This document shows positions 15,345 to 24,330 of a stretch of DNA of 26,380 nt, in pieces. Under the pieces are notes generated by a model. That model was given only the letters and a program-made list of their open reading frames with translations, made no database searches and was not told the DNA's origin. The stretch is from positions 1 to 26,380 of the forward strand of contig JAEYQO010000046.1 of the NCBI GenBank assembly GCA_023409975.1, given 5' to 3'. Origin of the DNA: Bacteroidota bacterium. GTDB lineage: Bacteria; Bacteroidota; Bacteroidia; Chitinophagales; Chitinophagaceae. A program made the position numbers and the translations under genes. Each line of letters begins with the position of its first letter. The stretch's first letter is position 1.

Positions 15345-15352
15345 TAACTTTG
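15345..15352 (+). promoter_or_regulatory. -7 box for pyrC
   Basis: TAACTTTG is a perfect TAnnTTTG match. It ends 5 nt before the ATG at 15358. This position rules out the upstream in-frame TTG at 15337 as a start. Confidence 0.6.
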
Positions 15353-15357
15353 AATCG

Positions 15358-16689
15358 ATGAGTCCTATATTAATTAAAGGAGCGACAATTGTCAATGAAG
15401 GCTCCTCTAAAGTTGCAGACCTCCTGATCCGGAACGGAAGGATCGAAAAGATAGCAGATATTATAAATCCCGGGGGTGCAACCCGGGAAATTAATGCAGA
15501 GGGCTTACTGCTCCTGCCGGGTGTAATTGATGATCAGGTACACTTTCGCGAGCCCGGGCTGACCCATAAAGCGACTATTGCATCTGAGGCAAGAGCTGCA
15601 GTTGCGGGAGGGGTGACCTCATTTATGGAAATGCCCAACACAAGTCCGGCTGCACTGACACAGGCACTGCTGGAAGAAAAATATCAGCGAGCTGCCCAGA
15701 CATCTGTGGCCAACTATTCATTTTTTATGGGAACGGCCAATGACAATGCTGATGAAGTTTTACGAACAAATGATAGGAGAAAGGATATCTGTGGTATTAA
15801 GATCTTTATGGGTTCGAGCACAGGGAGCATGCTCGTTGATAATTACCTCACTTTAAACAAGATCTTTTCTGAAGCAGAAATCCTGATCGCCACCCATTGT
15901 GAGGATGAAAACATCATCAATGCTAATAAAAAGAAATATGCGGAGGCCGATCATGCAGGATTTCATCCGCTGATCCGAGATGTAGACGCCTGCTTCGAAA
16001 ATAGCTTCACGGCTGTGCAACTCGCGATGAAGCATAATACCCGCCTGCACATCCTTCATATCAGCACCGCAAAAGAACTGCAGCTGTTCGGCAATATGCT
16101 TCCCCTGAAAGAAAAGCGTATTACCGCTGAGGTCTGTGTGCACCACCTGCATTTCACCTCGGAAGATTACGAGCAATTCGGAAATCTCATCAAATGCAAC
16201 CCCGCCATCAAGGCTCCGGAAAACAAAACAGCACTCTGGCAGGGCTTACTTGATGATCGGCTGGATATAATTGCTACAGATCATGCACCCCATACCTGGG
16301 AGGAAAAACAGCTTCCGTATCAACAAGCCCCCTCCGGAGTGCCGCTCGTACAACACTCATTACTGCTGATGCTGCAGTATGTGCAACAGGGGAAACTGAC
16401 GGTTGAAAAGCTGGTAGAGAAGATGGCGCACGCTCCCGCAGTTTGCTTCCAGATGCTGGAACGAGGGTATATCCGTGAAGGCTATTGGGCGGATCTTGTT
16501 TTGGTGGATATGAAGGATTCATCACCGGTTACTAAAGCCAGTCTGGAATATAAATGTGGATGGTCACCTTTTGAAGGGCATGAATTTCCAGCAAAAATTA
16601 GGTACACCTTTGTAAATGGCCATCTGGCCTATAATGATGGCAGGGTGGATGATAGTGTTAAAGGCAGCCGTCTGCTGTTCGACAGGTAA
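15358..16689 (+). CDS. pyrC: Dihydroorotase
   Basis: This amidohydrolase closes carbamoyl-aspartate to dihydroorotate in pyrimidine synthesis. The 443-aa protein has the class I-like DDQVHFREPG (58-67), the metal-bridging lysine in GIKIFMGSS (K148), H180 (ATHCED), H234 (ILHIST) and D308 in ATDHAPH. The first histidine of the usual HxH metal pair is Gln (Q60), with H62 kept. I recall this substitution in other Bacteroidota dihydroorotases, so activity is still expected. ATG 15358 (MSPILIKGATIVN) is the family start and follows the -7 box. The stop codon overlaps the start of the MutS-like gene (TAATG). Confidence 0.92.
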   Translation: MSPILIKGATIVNEGSSKVADLLIRNGRIEKIADIINPGGATREINAEGLLLLPGVIDDQVHFREPGLTHKATIASEARAAVAGGVTSFMEMPNTSPAALTQALLEEKYQRAAQTSVANYSFFMGTANDNADEVLRTNDRRKDICGIKIFMGSSTGSMLVDNYLTLNKIFSEAEILIATHCEDENIINANKKKYAEADHAGFHPLIRDVDACFENSFTAVQLAMKHNTRLHILHISTAKELQLFGNMLPLKEKRITAEVCVHHLHFTSEDYEQFGNLIKCNPAIKAPENKTALWQGLLDDRLDIIATDHAPHTWEEKQLPYQQAPSGVPLVQHSLLLMLQYVQQGKLTVEKLVEKMAHAPAVCFQMLERGYIREGYWADLVLVDMKDSSPVTKASLEYKCGWSPFEGHEFPAKIRYTFVNGHLAYNDGRVDDSVKGSRLLFDR

Positions 16690-18020
16690 TGCAGAATGAC
16701 AAAACCACATTAAAGGACCTCTCGTTTCTCGGCTCCGGTCACCACAGTGTGTTTCATCTGATCGATCACACTACGACACATGCAGGGCGGGACCAACTGA
16801 GAAATCTGGTGCTTTCACCACCTTCTGGCTACGAATCGCTTCTGTCGCTTCAGCAGGCGGTCGGGTTCCTGGCAGAGCACCCTGAAGCCTGGACCCGGAT
16901 CATTTCGAACGGTACGCTGGTAATGTTGGAGAAGTTCTTCGAATCAGCAGATACCGCAGGGCATCAGCCAGGTTCGATCAGCCTCCGGCTGGGGACTATT
17001 TTTCAGAAACTCTTTAATAAGGGTCAATACACCCTCACTCAGTTTTCTATCTCTCATCTGTCTGATTTTTTCAGAGGATGTAAGGAGTTGCTTCGCATGC
17101 TGGAACTGGAAGGCCTTCCCGAAAGGCTTCGGCTGATACTAATGGAAATCAAAGAAGAGCTTGATCGTGATCCAACCGCACATGCTGTTCTCGCCGTAGA
17201 TAAAAGAACGCCCTATCCTGAGCTTGCGAAGCTCAGCTACCTCGCCCGCAGGCAATTGAAAAATCCAGTGTATCGAATGATGCAGCACTATGCGAAGCTG
17301 GATGCCTGGCATTCCATGGCTGTAGCCACAGTGAAACACGGATGGGTCTTTCCGAAACTGAATCCTCCATTTCCGATCAGGATGAAAGCTGACGGGCTCT
17401 ATCATCCGCTCCTGAAAAAGCCGGTCTCTTACGATATCGACTTTGACAGAAACCGTAATTTTTTACTGCTTACCGGGGCGAATATGTCTGGCAAGACGAC
17501 TTTTATGAGAGCGCTTGGAGTGAGCGCCCTCCTGGCTCACCTGGGAATGGGCGTACCGGCAACCTCGTTTGAGATCAGTTTCCTGCAGGGTATCATCACA
17601 AATATGTACGTGGAGGATAATATCCTTGCAGGCGAATCTTTCTTTTTTGCGGAAGTGCAACGAATTAAGGAGACCGCCAGGCGGCTACAGGAACCCCAGC
17701 CGCATCTGGTATTGATGGATGAATTGTTCAAGGGGACTAACGTACATGATGCCTTTGAATGTACAAAAGCGGTGGTAGAAGGACTCCTCAGATATGACCG
17801 TCATATTATGGTGCTGTCTACCCATCTCTATGAGGTGGCACAACAATTTGTGGATCGCAAAGAACTGATCTTTGCCTATTTCGTAACCGAAATGTCTGAA
17901 GAAGGGGGATATAGTTTCAGATACGAACTGAAATCCGGTATCTCCAATGACAGGATCGGATACAGGATACTGCAAAAAGAAGGTGTGATCGCATTGTTGC
18001 AGGACAAAAAAGAAGGTTAG
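16689..18020 (+). CDS. Short MutS-family ATPase lacking mismatch-binding domain
   Basis: This 443-aa protein has the MutS core/lever region (about 10-220) and the MutS C-terminal ABC ATPase. The ATPase has Walker A TGANMSGKTT (262-271), Walker B VLMDE (341-345), a FKGTN segment (347-351) and the STH switch (377-379). The N-terminal mismatch-recognition domain with its Phe-x-Glu motif is missing, and there is no Smr nuclease domain as in MutS2. It is therefore not canonical MutS; its role could be in recombination or another DNA structure. ATG 16689 overlaps the pyrC stop by one base, so translation is coupled. This short type is common in Bacteroidota. Confidence 0.88.
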   Translation: MQNDKTTLKDLSFLGSGHHSVFHLIDHTTTHAGRDQLRNLVLSPPSGYESLLSLQQAVGFLAEHPEAWTRIISNGTLVMLEKFFESADTAGHQPGSISLRLGTIFQKLFNKGQYTLTQFSISHLSDFFRGCKELLRMLELEGLPERLRLILMEIKEELDRDPTAHAVLAVDKRTPYPELAKLSYLARRQLKNPVYRMMQHYAKLDAWHSMAVATVKHGWVFPKLNPPFPIRMKADGLYHPLLKKPVSYDIDFDRNRNFLLLTGANMSGKTTFMRALGVSALLAHLGMGVPATSFEISFLQGIITNMYVEDNILAGESFFFAEVQRIKETARRLQEPQPHLVLMDELFKGTNVHDAFECTKAVVEGLLRYDRHIMVLSTHLYEVAQQFVDRKELIFAYFVTEMSEEGGYSFRYELKSGISNDRIGYRILQKEGVIALLQDKKEG

Positions 18021-18044
18021 AAAAGCATATCGGACACAATCCTG

Positions 18045-18052
18045 TAATTTTG
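18045..18052 (+). promoter_or_regulatory. -7 box for the rhomboid operon
   Basis: TAATTTTG is a perfect TAnnTTTG match, 37 nt before the ATG at 18090. It sits in the loop of a small CCTGT/ACAGG inverted repeat (about 18041-18058). Confidence 0.5.
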
Positions 18053-18089
18053 AACAGGAAGTATTGCAGACGAACGAATAAAAAACAAC

Positions 18090-18911
18090 ATGACTGAATT
18101 CCGGCCCGGTAGATTCCAGATCCTGCCACCCATAGTAAAAAACCTGTTGATCATCAATGCGCTGGTGATGTTTCTCACCTATGTGATGGAGAACATGGGT
18201 ATAGATGTGGTGGAAATGCTGGGGCTACACTACTGGCGATCACCACATTTCAGACCCTGGCAATTGGTAACGCATATTTTTATGCATGGCAACTTTATGC
18301 ACCTTTTTTCCAATATGTTTGCGCTTTGGATTTTCGGGAGTGTGCTGGAGAATGTCTGGGGAGGAAAAAGGTTTCTCACTTTTTACATGATTTGTGGACT
18401 GGGTGCAGCGCTCCTCCACATGGCCGTTCTGGGATATGAATTCCGTCTCTTCGAAAATGCCTTCTATGAATACCAGCAAACAGCAGCGCTGGATACTTAT
18501 ATAAAATTCATTGAATCTCAGAATCTGGACCGGATCGCCTGGTTCCAGAGCCTGCGCACTTTCTGGGAATCGAACCCCTCCTGCGGAAACTGTGTGAGTC
18601 AATCCATCGAGGCCATCAATATGCGCTACCTGAGCATGATCAACCAACCCACAGTGGGAGCCTCGGGCGCAGTGTTCGGGATACTTTTCGCCTTCGGTTA
18701 CCTGTTTCCAAACACGCTTCTATATATATACTTCCTTGTGCCCGTAAAGGCAAAGTATGTAGTGGCTGCCTATGCGTTGTTTGAATTGATGGCTGGGATC
18801 AGAAATTCTGCCGGCGATAATATCGCCCATTTTGCCCACCTTGGTGGTATGCTTGTTGCATTTATTATTTTAAAAATATGGAGCCGGAACGTAAGAAACC
18901 GGTTTTACTGA
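18090..18911 (+). CDS. Rhomboid-family intramembrane serine protease
   Basis: This 273-aa polytopic membrane protein has a complete rhomboid active site: the HxxxxHxxxN motif in TM2 (H66, H71, N75), the nucleophile in GASG (S192) and the TM6 histidine in AHFAHLGG (H250). It should cleave TM segments of membrane proteins. Between TM3 and TM4 it has a polar insertion of about 65 residues (118-186) with a CGNC pair (C165, C168), longer than in minimal bacterial rhomboids. The C-terminus ends shortly after TM6 with no cytoplasmic tail. The next gene starts 7 bp after the stop and is a rhomboid without catalytic residues. Confidence 0.93.
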   Translation: MTEFRPGRFQILPPIVKNLLIINALVMFLTYVMENMGIDVVEMLGLHYWRSPHFRPWQLVTHIFMHGNFMHLFSNMFALWIFGSVLENVWGGKRFLTFYMICGLGAALLHMAVLGYEFRLFENAFYEYQQTAALDTYIKFIESQNLDRIAWFQSLRTFWESNPSCGNCVSQSIEAINMRYLSMINQPTVGASGAVFGILFAFGYLFPNTLLYIYFLVPVKAKYVVAAYALFELMAGIRNSAGDNIAHFAHLGGMLVAFIILKIWSRNVRNRFY

Positions 18912-18918
18912 GGATGTT

Positions 18919-19827
18919 ATGAAAGCAGTGTACAGAAAACCCGATCAGCTTCTGATTCCCGGTTACAAGGAAAATGGCGCCTTGCAACTGATCGTCGCCA
19001 GCGGTGTCACCTTCGTGATTTTTCACTTCATCCGCATCGTCATGCTGTTGGTGGAGATGGACAAGCAGGAGGTGTATGATATCATGTTTCCGAATATGGG
19101 GCTTGCCACTGTCGCTGCACTGAAAGAAAAGTTCTGGACGGTGCTGACCTATGGATGGATTCATCATGGATTCTTCGATTGGTTCACCAATATGATCTGG
19201 TTATATTGTTTTGGCGCGGTACTTCAGAATCTGGCAGGGTATAAGCAGGTCATCCCGGTGTTTACTGCCGGTCTGATCATCGGCGGCGGCTTTTATCTCG
19301 GTGCGCAGGTGGCCGCACCAGACTTGTTCCATCCCGGCAGTCATATCTTCCTGGGAGCCCAGGCCGGTGTGCTGGCTCTGGCGATCGCAGGAATCACCCT
19401 GTGTCCGGGATACCGCCTGCACATCTCATCCAGTTTCACCATCCCCCAAAGCCTCGTAGTGGGGATTTACCTCTTGCTCAATCTCGTAGTTTATATACCC
19501 GACCAGCTGTATGTGCTCGCTTTGGGACTCGGTGGCGTAGTAACCGGATTTGGCTATGCAAAACTATTGCAGGCCGGTTTTCAGCCGGGAGAAGGCGTTT
19601 ACCGGACATTGGGTAGAATACAGCGGGTGGCCACTCCCGACGAGGAACGACTTCAGGAGAAGAAATCCGCAAAAAGGATGGAGGTCCTAAGAGGGATGTA
19701 TGAAGCCAAAACAGGTATCTCGCAGCAACGGATTGACGATATTCTGGATAAAATAAATGAGGCAGGTTTCCATTCACTTTCCCGTGAAGAAAAGGATATT
19801 CTGATGAGGGCAAGCAAAGACAATTAA
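18919..19827 (+). CDS. Rhomboid-like pseudoprotease with cytoplasmic tail
   Basis: This 302-aa protein has the six-TM rhomboid topology and the TM2 motif region (HHGFFDWFTNM, 82-92), but the catalytic residues appear lost. The GASG nucleophile position reads GAQAG (146-150), with Gln148 where Ser is expected. The TM6 His position reads Gly (LGLGG, 202-206). A soluble tail of about 80 residues follows, containing an amphipathic IDDILDKINEAGFHSL and the ending SREEKDILMRAS. I recall this as a recurrent tail of Bacteroidota rhomboids. It is probably co-transcribed with the active rhomboid (7-bp gap) and could act as a partner, chaperone or decoy, as eukaryotic iRhoms do; that is an inference. 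Confidence 0.85.
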   Translation: MKAVYRKPDQLLIPGYKENGALQLIVASGVTFVIFHFIRIVMLLVEMDKQEVYDIMFPNMGLATVAALKEKFWTVLTYGWIHHGFFDWFTNMIWLYCFGAVLQNLAGYKQVIPVFTAGLIIGGGFYLGAQVAAPDLFHPGSHIFLGAQAGVLALAIAGITLCPGYRLHISSSFTIPQSLVVGIYLLLNLVVYIPDQLYVLALGLGGVVTGFGYAKLLQAGFQPGEGVYRTLGRIQRVATPDEERLQEKKSAKRMEVLRGMYEAKTGISQQRIDDILDKINEAGFHSLSREEKDILMRASKDN

Positions 19828-19841
19828 TTTGAATACCTGAG

Positions 19842-20984
19842 GTGAAAAGAGCCAAAAGCCTTCTTGGTAGGATATTCAGCAGTACGCTGCTTCTGCTCAA
19901 TCTTGGTGCCATAATATGGTTGCTGCTTTGTTATGCGGCCAGCGTACTCAGTCCCATCGAAGTCGGTTACTTTACTTTTTTCTCTCTGACTACTCCCTTT
20001 GCAATTCTGGTTAACCTGATCTTCATTGCGCTCTGGCTGCTCACCAGGGGCAAATGGAGAGCGCTGTTTTCTATCGCCATCCTGGTCATCTGCTGGAAAC
20101 TGGTTTCTTCCGTTCTGGGCTTTAATTTTTTCTCGTCTGATGACTGGGTTAAAGGCCCTGAAAGATTGAAGGTGATCAGCTGGAACGTTCACGCAATGGG
20201 CGCATTCGACAGGACCCACGAAAAGCAGAACGCCAGGGAGATTATGGATTTTCTGGAAGCAGAGGATGCTGATCTGTTATGCCTGCCTGAATATGCGCTG
20301 CATGCTGATCCTGTTAAACGCACCTATACACCTGAGATCAAAAAGAGGAACGGTTACAGCTTCTTCCATTTTAGCGAGGATAATGATTACGGACAGGCCA
20401 TCAAGCTCGGAACCGCAATATTTTCCCGCTATCCCGTGGTTTATAAAAAGAATCATCCACTTGGGAAATACATTTACATGGTTCAGTGCGACCTCAAACT
20501 GCCGAACGACCGCGTCATATCCGTATATACACTCCACCTCCAGTCATTCGGCCTGAGTGATAATGATAAAGACCTGTTCGAGGAGGCTCGTCAGAAAAGA
20601 AATGCGGACGCGCTTAGCGAAAAGAGCCGTTCCTACGCATGGAAGTTCAGGAGGGCCTATGAACGCAGGGCTTCTGAAGCAGAAATCGCTGCCAGAATCA
20701 TCAGCTCAGGTAAACATCCAGCTATAGTATGCGGCGATCTGAATGACCTGCCATTTTCTTACACATACAATACCATCAGAGGTGATCTGAGAGATGTGTT
20801 CGCAGACAAGGGCGCAGGGTTCGGCCGGACCTATAACCGGATCGTCCCAACACTCCGAATCGATTACATACTGTACGATGGTGAGGCCTTCAGCCTGAAA
20901 GCCTTTAAAACTCCTTATACAGAGGCCTCGGATCATAATCCCGTAATCGCCAATTTCGAATTAGTAGACCCGGGTGAACGCTAA
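19842..20984 (+). CDS. Membrane-anchored endonuclease/exonuclease/phosphatase (EEP) family protein
   Basis: This 380-aa protein has three N-terminal TM helices (about 12-35, 46-68 and 73-95) followed by an EEP hydrolase domain (about 107-375). Catalytic motifs are intact: VISWNVH (N115), LCLPEY (E150), TLHLQS (H232), GDLND (D299, N301), RIDYIL (D341) and SDHNP (D364, H365). Relatives cut DNA, sphingomyelin or phosphoinositides, so the substrate is open. Depending on topology the domain may lie in the periplasm. The start is GTG at 19842, 14 bp after the pseudo-rhomboid stop, so it probably belongs to the rhomboid operon. Confidence 0.85.
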   Translation: MKRAKSLLGRIFSSTLLLLNLGAIIWLLLCYAASVLSPIEVGYFTFFSLTTPFAILVNLIFIALWLLTRGKWRALFSIAILVICWKLVSSVLGFNFFSSDDWVKGPERLKVISWNVHAMGAFDRTHEKQNAREIMDFLEAEDADLLCLPEYALHADPVKRTYTPEIKKRNGYSFFHFSEDNDYGQAIKLGTAIFSRYPVVYKKNHPLGKYIYMVQCDLKLPNDRVISVYTLHLQSFGLSDNDKDLFEEARQKRNADALSEKSRSYAWKFRRAYERRASEAEIAARIISSGKHPAIVCGDLNDLPFSYTYNTIRGDLRDVFADKGAGFGRTYNRIVPTLRIDYILYDGEAFSLKAFKTPYTEASDHNPVIANFELVDPGER

Positions 20985-20988
20985 CCCT

Positions 20989-20996
20989 TATTTTTG
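20989..20996 (+). promoter_or_regulatory. -7 box for cysS
   Basis: TATTTTTG is a perfect TAnnTTTG match, 16 nt before the ATG at 21013 and directly after the EEP stop. It separates cysS from the rhomboid operon and argues against an earlier GTG start at 20974. Confidence 0.55.
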
Positions 20997-21012
20997 CGTT
21001 TATTTTCCCGTA

Positions 21013-22509
21013 ATGTCTGAACTGCATATCTACAATTCCTATACAAGACAGAAAGAAAAATTTGAACCGCTTACTCCCGGACATGTGGGTATGTATGTTT
21101 GTGGACCTACCGTTTCCGGCGAGTCACACCTTGGACATGCCCGTCCATATATCACCTTCGATGTTGTGTACCGGTATCTGACCTTTCTGGGTAACAAGGT
21201 CCGCTATGTAAGAAATATCACGGATGCAGGTCATTTCGAAGAGGAAGGCCGTCAGGCAGAAGATAAAGTTGGGGAGAAGGCCATTCTGGAGAAGCTGGAG
21301 CCCATGGAACTGGTGCATAAATACACAAACCTGTTTCATTGGGGGATGAGGTTGTTCAATAATGTAGATCCCAGCATCGAGCCTACAGCCACGGGCCATA
21401 TCATAGAACAGATCAGCATGATTGAAAAGATCATGGAAGAGGGCTACGCCTATGAAATCAATGGCTCCGTGTACTTCGATGTGAAGAAATACGCTGCGCA
21501 ACACCCATACGGCAAGCTCTCCGGAAGAGTACTGGAAGACCTTCTTGAGACGACAAGAGACCTGGAAGGCCAGGAAGAAAAGCGCAACAAAGTGGATTTT
21601 GCGCTCTGGAAGGCGGCGCCTCCGCAGCATATTATGCGCTGGAAGAGCCCCTGGGGTGAGGGTTTTCCGGGATGGCATATCGAATGTTCTGCAATGGCAA
21701 GCAAATACCTTGGACAAACCTTCGACATTCACGGTGGTGGAATGGATCTTCAGTTTCCACATCATGAATCCGAAATCGCACAGTCTACAGTCGCCCACGG
21801 CCATCCGCCTGTTCGCTACTGGATGCATAATAACATGATCACGATCAACGGCAGGAAGATGGGAAAGAGCTATAATAATGTCATTAAGCTGACAGAGCTC
21901 TTTAGTGGTAACCACCCACTGCTGGAACAGCCTTATCATCCGATGGTAGTAAGGTTTTATATCCTTCAAACGCACTACAGAAGCACGCTGGATTTCTCGA
22001 ACGAGGCGCTGCAGGCTTCCGAAAAAGCGCTCCGCAGGCTCTGGGATGCTTACGAGGTATTGCAGGCCCTGCCGGATTCTATAGCCGCTTCCACTGCTGG
22101 AAATGCCGAAATTGATGGTAATGTCAGTAACTGGTGCGATGAGTGCCGTACATTTATGGATGATGACTTCAACACGGCTAAGGTAATCGCCAACCTGTTT
22201 GAGCTGGCGCCAGTGATCAATGGGATCAAAGGAGGGCAGGTGGAAAAGGGTGCATTGAGCAGCGATACCCTGCAAAAGCTCAGACAGTGTTACAAGACCT
22301 GGATTGAGGATGTTTTCGGTTTGCAGCCTCTGCAGGCAGAGCAATCTGATAAACTGGACAAAGTCCTTTCACTGCTGATAGAGATTCGTAAGGATGCCAG
22401 AACAAGAAAGGATTTTGCAACCTCCGACCAGATACGGAACCGCCTCGCGGAAGCAGGAGTGATGCTGAAGGATGAAAAAGACGGTACCGTGACGTATACC
22501 ATTGAATAG
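21013..22509 (+). CDS. cysS: Cysteinyl-tRNA synthetase
   Basis: This class I synthetase charges tRNA-Cys. The 498-aa protein begins MSELHIYNSYTRQKE, then shows the CGPTV segment with zinc ligand C30, the HIGH-type motif HLGH (39-42), the second zinc region HIECSAM (222-228, C225), FPHHESEIAQS (248-258) and the KMSKS-type motif KMGKS (282-286). The C-terminal anticodon-binding helices are complete. An open frame extends 13 codons upstream to a GTG inside the EEP gene, but the -7 box and the family N-terminus favour ATG 21013. The ABC exporter gene starts 5 bp after its stop. Confidence 0.97.
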   Translation: MSELHIYNSYTRQKEKFEPLTPGHVGMYVCGPTVSGESHLGHARPYITFDVVYRYLTFLGNKVRYVRNITDAGHFEEEGRQAEDKVGEKAILEKLEPMELVHKYTNLFHWGMRLFNNVDPSIEPTATGHIIEQISMIEKIMEEGYAYEINGSVYFDVKKYAAQHPYGKLSGRVLEDLLETTRDLEGQEEKRNKVDFALWKAAPPQHIMRWKSPWGEGFPGWHIECSAMASKYLGQTFDIHGGGMDLQFPHHESEIAQSTVAHGHPPVRYWMHNNMITINGRKMGKSYNNVIKLTELFSGNHPLLEQPYHPMVVRFYILQTHYRSTLDFSNEALQASEKALRRLWDAYEVLQALPDSIAASTAGNAEIDGNVSNWCDECRTFMDDDFNTAKVIANLFELAPVINGIKGGQVEKGALSSDTLQKLRQCYKTWIEDVFGLQPLQAEQSDKLDKVLSLLIEIRKDARTRKDFATSDQIRNRLAEAGVMLKDEKDGTVTYTIE

Positions 22510-22514
22510 TCTAA

Positions 22515-24308
22515 ATGAAAAATCTATCCCGGATATTCCGTTACCTGGCTGACTATAAAGGTCAGGTAACGATTTATTTTATCAGCAATCTGCTGGCAAG
22601 CCTCTTTGCCGTATTTTCTCTGTCGCTGCTGGCTCCGGTAATGCAGGTCATGTTCCTGAAACAGGATTATGGGGAGTCAGATTCGCTTTTAGGTAAAGTT
22701 AATGTGTACGTTTCAGACCTGATGCAGACCTACTCTCCAATGCAGGCATTGGTGTATGTGATCCTGGTAGTAGTTCTGGCCACAATTCTGAAGAACCTGT
22801 TTCTTTATATAGCCAGGTATATACTCAACCCATTGAGAAATGCGGTATTGCGCCGGCTGAGAAATGATCTATTCGAGAAAACGCTTTCCTTGCCAATCGG
22901 CTTCTTCACAGAAGAGCGCAAGGGCGATCTTATCTCCCGGATGACCAATGATATTAATGAAGTAGAACTCTCGATAATGGCTACCCTTGAGGTGTTATTC
23001 CGGGAGCCCGTGGTCATCATTCTAACCTTGACAGGAATGATTATCATCAGTCCCCAGATGACCTTGTTTCTGCTGATATTTCTTCCTGTCACCGGTTTTT
23101 TGATCGGTAAGATTGGTAAGTCGCTCCGAAAGCATACCACAGTAACACAGGAACAACTGGGTGCCATGCTGGGCGTTCTGGACGAAACACTGACGGGCAT
23201 GCGGGTGTTGAAAGCATTTAATGCAGAGCCCCACCAGCATCTCCGGTTCATGAAGATCAATAATCTGATCTATCGTACCCGGAATAAGATTATGGCCCGG
23301 TTTGAACTGGGGTCCCCTCTTTCAGAAACAATGGGTGTGATCGCAGTAGGAGTAGTCCTGCTGTACGGTGGAAGCCTGGTCCTCTCAGGTGCAGAGACGG
23401 ACGCGCAATGGCTACTGACATTTATTGCATTGTTTACTCAGATTATTAACCCTTTCAAGAACCTTTCAACCTCTTTTCTGAATATCAGAAAAGGGTCGGC
23501 GGCTCTTGACCGCATTGAGCAGCTCCTGACTGCGGAAAACACGATCAAAGAACAGGCGAATCCAAAGGCCATCAAATCTTTCACAGACAGTATCCAGCTC
23601 AGGGATGTGAATTTCAGCTATGGCAGCCGTAAGATCCTGAGCGGGATCAACCTGACGATTGAAAAAGGGAAAACAGTAGCACTTGTGGGCTCCTCTGGGG
23701 CAGGTAAATCGACTCTGGTGGATCTGGTGCCCAGGTTCCATGATGTGAGCTCAGGTGAAATCCTGATCGATGGTGTCAATGTTAAGGAGTATAAGCTGGA
23801 TGAGCTCAGGAGACTGATGGGCGTGGTGAGCCAGGAGCCGATCCTGTTCAATGATACGATCTATAACAACATCACACTGGGAACCGGGGGCGCCACCCGG
23901 GAGCAGGCGGAAGAAGCTGCCCGGATTGCACATGCCCACAATTTCATCGTGAATAAGAATGAAGGTTATGAAACCTATGTGGGAGACAGGGGTAGCAAAC
24001 TCTCCGGAGGGGAACGTCAGCGGGTGACGATTGCCCGCGCCGTCCTTAAAAATCCGCCTATTCTGATACTTGATGAGGCCACGTCTTCGCTGGATACAGA
24101 GAGCGAGCAGATGGTGCAGCAGGCCATCAATTCGTTGATGAAGAACCGTACCTGTATCGTGATCGCACACCGGCTATCCACTGTGCAGCATGCCGATGAG
24201 ATCATTGTGCTGGATAAAGGAAGTATCGCTGAAAGGGGGACGCATGCGGAACTCATGCAGAAGGGTGGGCTCTATCGCCGGCTTGTGGAAATGCAGCAGG
24301 TGAAATAA
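22515..24308 (+). CDS. MsbA-like ABC exporter (fused TMD-NBD)
   Basis: This 597-aa half-transporter has a six-helix type I exporter membrane domain (about 1-320) and a nucleotide-binding domain. The latter has Walker A GSSGAGKST (392-400), Q-loop Q440, signature LSGGERQR (496-503), Walker B ILILDEA (516-522) and H-loop H552. It works as a dimer. MsbA, the lipid A-core flippase, is the closest named type, but the substrate cannot be proven from sequence because multidrug exporters look alike. It lies 5 bp behind cysS and is probably co-transcribed with it. Confidence 0.9.
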   Translation: MKNLSRIFRYLADYKGQVTIYFISNLLASLFAVFSLSLLAPVMQVMFLKQDYGESDSLLGKVNVYVSDLMQTYSPMQALVYVILVVVLATILKNLFLYIARYILNPLRNAVLRRLRNDLFEKTLSLPIGFFTEERKGDLISRMTNDINEVELSIMATLEVLFREPVVIILTLTGMIIISPQMTLFLLIFLPVTGFLIGKIGKSLRKHTTVTQEQLGAMLGVLDETLTGMRVLKAFNAEPHQHLRFMKINNLIYRTRNKIMARFELGSPLSETMGVIAVGVVLLYGGSLVLSGAETDAQWLLTFIALFTQIINPFKNLSTSFLNIRKGSAALDRIEQLLTAENTIKEQANPKAIKSFTDSIQLRDVNFSYGSRKILSGINLTIEKGKTVALVGSSGAGKSTLVDLVPRFHDVSSGEILIDGVNVKEYKLDELRRLMGVVSQEPILFNDTIYNNITLGTGGATREQAEEAARIAHAHNFIVNKNEGYETYVGDRGSKLSGGERQRVTIARAVLKNPPILILDEATSSLDTESEQMVQQAINSLMKNRTCIVIAHRLSTVQHADEIIVLDKGSIAERGTHAELMQKGGLYRRLVEMQQVK

Positions 24309-24330
24309 CTTCTCAGCCATTCATTACCAG

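Noticed and set aside
21124..22344. 406-codon open frame antisense to cysS
   Set aside because: It is long but has no family motif and lies wholly inside a complete synthetase gene.
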